Position numbers and translations under genes: made by a program
Assembly: GCA_019916065.1 (NCBI GenBank)
Contig: CM034241.1
Span: 22,645,541 to 22,709,540, forward strand
Direction of reading: 5' to 3'
Length of the DNA: 64,000 nucleotides
Source of the DNA: Vitellaria paradoxa
Lineage: Eukaryota; Streptophyta; Magnoliopsida; Ericales; Sapotaceae
The notes under the pieces: generated by a model
What the model was told of the DNA's origin: nothing
Databases searched by the model: none
Seen by the model: only the letters and a program-made list of their open reading frames with translations
In this document: positions 57,300-64,000 of the stretch, piece after piece
Layout: each line of letters begins with the position of its first letter
Numbering within the stretch: the first letter of the stretch is position 1

Positions 57300-58440
57300 C
57301 CAGTAGCCCAAGCTAAATAAGTTGAAGGATCTTGTAATATTCTTGGGAATGTGGAACAAGTCCAAAATATCACAACACTTAAGAGTGGAAAAATTATAGA
57401 TAAAACCATCTCTCCTAGGAGGGATGAAACTAAAAAAGAATTGAACCTAAGTGTATGGTAGATGATAGCAAGAAGGCGGGGAAACAACCAATCATAGTTG
57501 AGGAGTCCATAAAAGAAGATAGAAAGGAAGAGGAAGAGGGAAATGAGGAAGAAAATGAAGATGAGCCAATGATAGTGCTTAGGGAATATATTCCTAAAGC
57601 ACCCTTTTCCCAAATATTCTTGAAAGCTAGGAAAAAAGCCCAAGTAGCTGAGTTGCTAGAGGTATTCAAACAAGTGAAAATTAACATATCTCTTCTTGTT
57701 GCAATTAAGCGAATCCCTTCTTATGCTAAATTTCTTAAGGAACTATGCACTGTGAAAAAGGGATTGAATGCGAAGGAGAAGGCATTCCTCACTGAGTAGG
57801 CAAGTGCTATAATACAATGTCGTACTCCCCTTAGATATAAGGACCCTGGATGTTCTACTATATCTTGCTATATAGGGAAGTACTATATTAGTAGAGCACT
57901 GCTTGACTTAGGAGCAAGTGTCAATTTGCTTCCTTACTCAGTGTATGAGCAACTGGGCTTAGGTGAAATAAAACCTACCCATGTGACTTTGCAACTTGCA
58001 GATAGATCAATTAAAGTCCGATGAGGTATAGTTGAAGATGTACTGGTGCAAGTGGAAATTTTCTAGTTCCCAGTGGATTTCATAATCCTAGATACTCAAC
58101 TACTTACCAGTATATCTGCACCTAATCAAACACCAGTGATTCTAGGATGACCATTCTTAGCAACATCAAATGCTTTAATCAACTGTAGGAGTGGCTCCAT
58201 GAAAATATCTATTGGTAATATTGAGTTTGAAACGAATATCTTTCATGTTATCAAACAACCAAAAGAGGTGCTTGATATACAAGAAGTAGACATAGTGGAA
58301 GCTATAGTCTAGGATTATGTGGATCATGAATTTGTTGAGGATCCTCTAGAGAAAGCCATTTGCTTTAGTGAGGAGAAATTGAATTCCATGACATCAAACT
58401 AGGAATTAGGAGCAGTGGTTGATTGGTTGGAGATATGGCC
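57300..58440 (+). pseudogene. Protease region of Element 3
   Basis: An open part (57455-57799) is an acidic linker (EDRKEEEEGNEEENED) leading to AKFLKELCTVKKGLNAKEKA. The catalytic segment RALLDLGASVNLLPYSVYEQ is at about 57895-57955, with the Athila-type DLGA. It goes on through VDFIILDTQLL and ISIGNIEFETNIFHV. Stops: TGA after SIKVR, TAG after EIF, TGA after VILG, TAG after AIV; the minus-strand relative at 1439-1843 has Gln at the last two. Confidence 0.88.
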
Positions 58441-60060
58441 AATCATGTCAATAGGGAATTGAATACCATCCTTTGAAAGCCTAAGACTATTTTTAAATAA
58501 AGCAGAGTCCTCAGAGGTAAAAGCTCCTAATCATGATAGAAAACCTTTACTCCATAATCTGAAATATGCTTTTCTAGGTGAGAGAGTGACCTACCCCGTA
58601 GTTATTTCTTCAGAACTGACTATCCATCAAGAGCATATGTTAATTGAACTTTTAAAAAGTTATAAGAAAGCTCTAGGATGGTCAGTAGCTGACCTAACAG
58701 GTATAAGTCCTCTCCTTCGTAGACATCGCATATATTTAGAAGAGGATGCCAAACCGGTTCATCAAATGCAAAGACGACTCAATCCAAACATGAAGGAAGT
58801 AGTTAAAGCTGAAGTTCTGAAACTACTAGATGTAGGAATAATCTGTCCCATCTCTGATTTTAAGTGGGTAAGTCCTACACAGGTAGTTCCTAAGCAATCA
58901 GGAGTTATAGTAGTTTGGAATACAAATAATGAGTTGGTTCCAACTCGAATACAAATTGGTTGGTGAGTATGCATTGACTACAGAAAGCTCAATGCAGTTA
59001 CATGAAAAGATCACTTTCCTCTTCCATTCTTAGATCAAGTTCTAGAAAGAGTAGCCAGACATGCTTACTATTGCTTCTTAGATGGCTATTCGAGTTATAA
59101 TCAAATAGAGGTAGCCCTAGAGGATCAAGCTAAAACCACTTTTACTTGTCCTTTTGTTACCTTTGCATACAAGAGAATACCCTTTGGCCTTTATAATGCT
59201 CTTACTACTTTTCAACGCAGCATGATGAGTATCTTTAGTGAAATGGTAGAAGAAATCATCAAGGAATTCATGGATGATTTCTTTGTTTATGGAGATTCAT
59301 TTGGGTAGTGCCTAAAGATCCTTCATCTAGTTTTGACACGATGTGAGGAAAAGAACCTAGTGCTAAATTAGGAAAAGTGCCATTTTATGGTCACCTATGG
59401 AATTGTATTAGGGCACATAGTATCTATAAAAGGCATCCAAGTAGATCAAGCTAAGGTAGAACTAATTCAAAAGCTTCCCAATCCTCAATATGTGAGGGAT
59501 ATTAGATCATTTTTAGGGCACGCTGGGTTTTATAGAAGTTTCATTCAATCTTTTAGTGAAATTTCAAAGCCCTTGTGTCAATTATTGATGCAAGATACCC
59601 CATTCGAATGGACTCCCCAATGTCAAAACACTTTTGATAAGCTTAAGGGTTGTCTAACCTTAGCTCCTATTCTACAACCTCTGGATTGGTCACTTCCCTT
59701 TGAACATATGTGTGATGCAAGTGACTATGCTATTGGAGCTATGTTAGGACAAAGGAGAGATAAAAAAGCGCATGTTCTTTAGTTTGCAAGTAAAACCTCA
59801 AATGATACGCAAAAAAATTACACGACAACTAAAAAAAGTTGCTAGCAGTTGTCTTTACCTTTAAGAAGTTTTGTTCTTATCTCATTGGTCAACAGTTATA
59901 GTATTCACTGATCATTTGGCTCTTAAATACCTATTGACCAAACAAGAGACCAAACCAAGGTTAATTTGTTGGATTTTACTTTTGCAAGAATTTGACCTTG
60001 AAATATGAGATAAGAAAGGCATAGAGAATGTGGTAGCTTTGATCATTTGTCACGTTTACT
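58441..60060 (+). pseudogene. Reverse transcriptase and RNase H of Element 3
   Basis: The open part 58586-58966 has ALGWSVADLTGISPLLRRHR and KLLDVGIICPISDFKWVSPT. Then come DYRKLNAVT, a stop, KDHFPLPFLDQVLERVA, FLDGYSSYNQIEVALED, and an intact RT active site in EFMDDFFVYGDSF (about 59265-59305). The connection and RNase H follow: IRSFLGHAGFYRSFIQSFS, PFEWTPQCQNTFDKLKGCL, MCDASDYAIGAMLGQRRDKK (59708-59768, with the first RNase H Asp). Stops: TGA after VT, TAG after DSFG, and TAG after VLN where Trp is expected. Confidence 0.9.
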
Positions 60061-61449
60061 GGTAGAAGCTTACCCCCATGATGAAACTCACGTAAATAAT
60101 AGCTTCCCATATGAACAACTGTTTAACATAGAAGCAATAACAGCCTCTAACCCCCTTTGGTATGCTAATATTGCTAACTATTTAGCGACAGGACAAATCA
60201 TAAAAGAATAAAACTATAAGAATAGAAATAAATCCTTACGGAATGTTAGAGTTTTCTTTTGGGATGATCCCTACTTATTCAAGTATTTCCCTGACCAAGT
60301 AATTAAACATTGTATCCCAGAGTGGGAAGTTCCCAGTATATTTAAGTTTTGCCACACCCAAACTTGTGGAGGTCATTTTTCGCAAATAAAATAGGTACAA
60401 AAATCCTTCAATGCGGATTTTATTGGCCTTCTTTGTTTAAAGATGTGCATCATTTTTGCACCACATGTGATAGATGCCAACCCTTGGGGAGTTTAGCACG
60501 TAGAAACATAATGCCCCCATCCACTATTCTTGTCTAAGAGGTTTTTGATTGTTGGGGAATAGATTTCATAGGTCTTTTCCCGACTTCACAAGGATATGAA
60601 TATGTCTTAATTGGGGTTGATTATGTTTCTAAATGGGTTGAAGCAATTGCTGCTAGAAATAATGATCATAAAGTCATGCTTAAATTCCTCCATGAGAACA
60701 TATTCTCATGCTTTGGAGTGCCTAGAGCATTTATTAGCGATGGAGGAAAACCTTTTTGCAATTGTCCTATGGGAACACTATTACTCAAATATGGAGTGGT
60801 TCATAAAATTGGTACCTCTTACCACCCACAGAGGAGTGGCCAAGTCAAACTTGCTAATAGGGAAATAAAACAAATCCTCAAGAAAACATTTAATCCTAAT
60901 CGTAAAGATTGGTCACTACGATTGGTTGACTCTCTATGGGCATATCGAACAGCTTATAAAACAACCCTAAGGATGTCACCATATAGGTTAGTCTATGGGA
61001 AGCTATGCCACTTACCTGTTGAGTTAGAACATAAGGCATATTGGGCCATCAAACAATTCAACGCTAATATTGATGAGGCCGAGCTTCACTGTATACTTCA
61101 AATTACAGAAATGGAGGAATTAAGAAACGATGCTTATGAGAATGCTAGAATTTACAAAGAAAAGATGAAGAGAGTACTTGACCAACATATTTCGAGACGT
61201 TCTTTTCATGAGGGTCAAAAAGTACTTCTTTATCAATCACGACTTCATCTATTTCCTGGCAAATTGCAATCTAAGTGGTCTAGCCCATTTATTGTGAAAC
61301 GCGTTTCTGAATAGGGAGCGGTTGAAATAGAAAATCCGAAAAATAGGAATAGGTTTAAAGTTAATGGGCATAGACTTAAACCTTATTTAGACAATTTTGT
61401 TGGTTTGATTGAATTATGGGATCTTCTAGATCCTCCACCTTACAAGTAA
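60061..61449 (+). pseudogene. Integrase of Element 3
   Basis: Zinc-finger remnant FYWPSLFKDVHHFCTTCDRC (60419-60478). The core has [13 protein letters not shown] and [12 protein letters not shown] (both Asp present). Where SGQVE is expected it reads [19 protein letters not shown], so the catalytic Glu is Lys. Two long open parts (60349-60537, 60676-61314) share a frame, separated by one TAA after STILV, and carry [20 protein letters not shown], the Athila C-terminal hallmark. A TAG after KRVSE is followed by an in-frame tail to PPPYK and TAA at 61447-61449. Confidence 0.92.
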
Positions 61450-61597
61450 TCTGGGATTAGCACGTTATTGTAATTATACCATATTTAGGGTTAGGATATA
61501 TTTTAATTTTTACCTCATTTTAGGATTTTAATTTTGAGTTTAAGTCTTTTTCAAAATTTTTCAAAACAAAATAAAAACAGTTTTTGGGTATCCAATT

Positions 61598-61726
61598 CTG
61601 TGGTCCGGACCCCCAGACCAAATGGTTCGAACCACAATGTGCTTGATGAGGATAAATTCTGGAAGTGACCATTCTGCGGTCTGGACCGTCCATGGGTGGT
61701 CCGGACCCTGCAACTCTTTAAAAGGG
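61598..61726 (+). promoter_or_regulatory. Promoter-like block in the 3' interior of Element 3
   Basis: Two GGTCCGGACC-type inverted-repeat words (61598-61637, 61674-61710) stand directly before CTTTAAAAGGGC (61715-61726), a TATA-like box. A CT-rich stretch (61752-61790, CTCTCTCAATCTCTCTCTAC) follows like a leader. The layout mirrors the U3 of this family's LTR. Promoter activity is inferred only. Confidence 0.5.
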
Positions 61727-61875
61727 CTTTTCGGCCATTTGAAAACTAAACCTTTCTCATTCAACTCCACTCTCTCTCAATCTCTCTCTACATATTTGTG
61801 ATTTCTTCAAGATTAGACCTCCCTGAAGCTTGTTTAGCAACATTCCACTCCAATCTTCTCATCTAAGTGACTTAA

Positions 61876-62407
61876 GGTAAGCTTCTTCTATATTTCAAGC
61901 CCTAGGTTGCTATTTCTCAACTTTTCTTTGAACCCGAGCTTAATAGCCTCAAGGGTTCCCAATTTCTTGCAAGTTTGAATCCTATTTTGGATTTCAAACA
62001 ATGGGTAGAAGGAAATTACTCTTTGTGAGTGAATTTCTTCACACCCAACACTTTCTTTACCGTGGGTCAAAAATTGGGTCCGAAAGTTCAACAAACCCCA
62101 AGGCTTTGGGTTGTTTTTGAATTATTAATTTTAAAAATTCTTCTTTCGCAACATGTGTTTAGAATTTGTTGTTCAATTTGTTATTTTGTGCAAAGGGACC
62201 CATCTATGGTGGATGTTGTATGGCCACCTAGATTAATAAATAGACCCATCCATGGTGGATGTTGTATGGCCACCTGGAGTATTTCTATTAAACACATTCA
62301 CTTTGGTTTCAATTTACATTTTTATCAATAGAAGTGGGCCACTAAACTTGTGTGGACATAGGGGTTCCATATTTGATTAATTAAATATTCTCTTTGTATT
62401 TTTGTAG
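61876..62407 (+). other. Candidate intron upstream of the 3' ORF of Element 3
   Basis: A consensus donor AAG|GTAAGC (intron from about 61876) and an acceptor TTTGTATTTTTGTAG (ending 62407) after a T-rich tract bracket 530 bp without coding sense. The start codon at 62413, in the strong context ACCATGG, comes five bases after the acceptor. Confidence 0.5.
62197..62275 (+). repeat. 46-bp direct repeat
   Basis: GACCCATCTATGGTGGATGT at 62197 and GACCCATCCATGGTGGATGT at 62243; both continue TGTATGGCCACCT. One base differs in the shared 32-33 bp. Confidence 0.9.
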
Positions 62408-62412
62408 CTACC

Positions 62413-62637
62413 ATGGCCCCATAAGTCAAAAGAACTACAAATAAACAACTGGGGTCTAGCTCCTTTGACAGAAGTAGATTTCGGGGGGAAAATGCTGAGA
62501 GAAAGTATGATGAGACTTGGGGAAATAAACTGGTGGTAATAGAATGTTTCAGGCAAATAGACCAATTTAGGTGTGAAGAGTTTATGTTAAAGCAGAACTT
62601 TGAGGGGCGACAGTGGCTCCACATTGCTAGGTTCTAA
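62413..62637 (+). pseudogene. Small 3' ORF of Element 3 (extra or env-position gene), truncated
   Basis: It starts MAP at 62413 with a TAA as codon 4, then a clean frame: VKRTTNKQLGSSSFDRSRFR, YDETWGNKLVVIECFRQID, EEFMLKQNFEGRQWLHIARF, and a stop made of the first bases of the LTR (62635-62637). The FDRSRF opening and the following helix-rich part resemble the N-terminus of plant transposon-protein (Transposase_32-like) extra ORFs found after pol in gypsy elements. That assignment is tentative. It has no signal peptide or membrane segment, so nothing supports an envelope role. About 70 codons remain. Confidence 0.5.
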
Positions 62638-62960
62638 TTACACTTGAAAAGTGTAATTACAAACTCCTTATTTTTACACTTGTTAATGCATTTGAATAAT
62701 TAAACTTGAAGTTTTGACACTATTTTGTTACTTATACTCTTACTGTCTTAATTGTAGGGAAAAGGACAAGGAGATCGAAATTTATTACTATGAGAATAGC
62801 TTAGAGGATGAAAGGGAAGTTGTGGTTCAGACCTTATCTTGGATAGCCCGAACTAGCCCAAAGACTCTGAATAAAGAAGGAAGAGAAATAGAGTAGTGAA
62901 CACTTTGTGGTCCGAGCCCCCTACCCAACGGTTCGGACCACAGAGAGCTTGATCGGTAAG
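62635..62960 (+). repeat. Start of an Athila LTR of the Element 3 family
   Basis: TAATTACACTTGAAAAGTG corresponds to TGATTACACATGAAAAGTG at 52607, and similarity continues for about 300 bp (TAATTGTAGGGAAAAGG, TAGCTTAGAGGATGAA) and through the GGTCCGGACC-type words at 62821 and 62905. It stops at 62960, where an inverted LTR begins. It is either the 3' LTR of Element 3 or a separate insertion. Confidence 0.75.
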
Positions 62961-64000
62961 TGACCGCTTCTAAATAGTGCGTCTAAACTAACCCCCAAAT
63001 GCAAGGGTGTGTGGTGTAGTTTTAACTCGGTGAGTCCGAGGTCAAATCCACAGGGAACCTAAAGTTTTAGTTTCTAAGTTATCAAGAATGCTCAAAATTC
63101 TAATACTAGGAAATTTTAAGAGTTCTTTACCTAAATTTGAAAGGGGGTAAATTCAAAACTTAACTAAACCTAAACAAAAATTAAATAAAGAAAGTTGCCA
63201 AAAAAATAATTCTTAAATAAAAATATTTTATAATTTTAAAAATTCTTAAATGTGAGTTCAAGAATCAAAGAAAGTTCTCTAACCTAATCAAGATTTCAAG
63301 AAAACAAGCAATTAATTTAAAATCAAATTCAAAATAGATTAAAGAATTCAAGATTAAGAAGTTCTTGATCCAATTTCACAAGTTCGGGTAGTTTACTACT
63401 TCACTACGGGATATGTTAAAACTACAATCTATAGTTCATGTCAAAGGATCTATAGGTGGGGAAAAAAAAACTCTCATTAAAGTTTCAAAAATGCCCGATA
63501 CTCAATTTTAAAATCACGTTTCATTATGCATAATAAAACTGGAAAGATTTTTTAAGAAAACATTCAGTTTCAAACCTAAATTAGGGTTTGTTCAAAAATT
63601 ATTAAGAAAATTATATTCAAGAGTTTTTACTAGTGATTACAGATAATATAGTCAAAAACTCTTGTTTCCCAAGGTTTTCAAACAACCAAAACCAGATTTG
63701 TTTAAGAAATCAGTTTTAATTTGCCTAAAATTATTAAATCAATTTTTATCCGAAAACCTTTACCAGTGATTACAAAGAATGTAGTTAAAGGTTCTCGTTT
63801 TTGAAGGTATTTGAAACAAAATAAAATGATTCTTACAATCATAGATCACTCCACAAAGGTTTTTACAAACCATGTGAAGGATCTACGCACATCCCTTCAT
63901 TTTTCATAAACTACCTTTCCTTGATTTGTTGAATCAAGAACTAGGGTTTCACGCTACGTTCATAATGAAATCCATACAATTTAATCCAATCATTAAAACA
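62961..64000 (-). repeat. Inverted Athila LTR (3' end at 62961, continues past the window)
   Basis: On the plus strand it starts TGACCGCTTCTAAATAGTGC, the reverse complement of the Athila LTR end (compare AGAAGCGGTAA at 55628). It remains similar, inverted, to 54720-55610: a block around CCCTAATACTC..., the phrase CCGAAAACCTTTACCAGTGA, and TTGATTTGTTGAATCAAGAA near 63915. The GGTAA or GTAAG before it may be one copy of a target duplication. Confidence 0.8.

Larger units (their letters stand above)
52607..64000 (+). mobile_element. Element 3: Athila-lineage Ty3/gypsy retrotransposon (right end outside window)
   Basis: 5' LTR (52607-55628, with a solo LTR inside), tRNA-Asp-type primer site, gag, protease, RT-RNase H, integrase (stop 61449), a promoter-like spacer, a small ORF, then an LTR start at 62635 and an inverted LTR from 62961. 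The family matches the minus-strand fragment at 1110-5178. No polypurine tract sits directly before 62635, so that LTR may be a later insertion and not the true 3' LTR. Confidence 0.85.

Noticed and set aside
57290..57687. Two overlapping minus-strand open stretches with Ser/Phe-rich sequence
   Set aside because: They lie opposite the acidic linker of Athila gag-pro, whose GAA/GAG codons read as TTC/CTC on the other strand.
62413..62637. Envelope gene of an infectious-type element
   Set aside because: No signal peptide, membrane segment or cleavage site is seen; the short reading is soluble, charged and looks more like a plant transposon-type extra ORF.
1..64000. Search for a defence system, gene cluster or other new multi-gene system
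   Set aside because: All coding signal resolves to transposable elements and one PPR fragment; nothing supports an independent new multi-gene system beyond the element-borne modules listed in the findings.

Overview
The window is plant nuclear DNA, AT-rich and almost wholly made of transposable elements stacked inside one another; it looks like pericentromeric or other gene-poor heterochromatin. The plant assignment rests on Athila- and Tat-lineage Ty3/gypsy elements, a Ty1/copia element primed by initiator tRNA-Met, a CACTA (En/Spm) transposon, plant-mobile-domain (PMD) and Transposase_28-type extra genes, and a pentatricopeptide-repeat (PPR) pseudogene. The species cannot be read from the sequence. 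No intact host gene, tRNA, rRNA, CRISPR array or bacterial-type system was found. Nearly every coding region is broken by stops and frameshifts.

Layout. Positions 92-5584 hold minus-strand debris: a 686-bp LTR with a polypurine tract (92-777), a truncated Athila element (about 1110-5178) and the first 400 bp of a Tat-type LTR (5179-5584). A short host-like interval (5585-6647) carries the only trace of a cellular gene, a minus-strand PPR pseudogene. A Tat-lineage element (Element 1) starts at 6648: LTR, gag, protease, RT, RNase H, a second archaeal-type RNase H and integrase to 14579. It is followed on the opposite strand by a PMD gene (20890 down to 14925), which is split by a 3.2-kb solo LTR with a perfect CCAAG target duplication, and then by an 80-bp tandem repeat. 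No 3' LTR of Element 1 is seen, because a second Tat-lineage element (Element 2) begins at 22103.

Element 2 runs to 52606 and is a nest. A CACTA transposon (26422-32811, duplication GAT) lies inside its second RNase H and itself contains a solo LTR (29215-31415). Element 4 (35796-51200), a non-autonomous LTR element with a gag-like ORF but no pol, splits an antisense Transposase_28-type gene of Element 2. A Ty1/copia element (38001-46317) lies inside Element 4. The 3' LTR of Element 2 is cut after 84 bp by an Athila element (Element 3) that fills 52607 to the window end. The 5' LTR of Element 3 carries another solo LTR (52893-54390, duplication GGACC), and a second, inverted Athila LTR begins at 62961.

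Four points deserve attention. (1) Both Tat elements carry a gene on the strand opposite to pol, downstream of integrase, and the two cargoes differ. (2) Four separate LTR families each carry their own short GC-rich or palindromic word, repeated and placed upstream of a TATA-like box. (3) In Element 3 the same word recurs next to a promoter-like, apparently spliced unit that drives a small 3' ORF. (4) The nesting order can be read directly from target duplications and reading frames that resume across the insertions. All calls were made by eye from sequence and translation; no database search was run.
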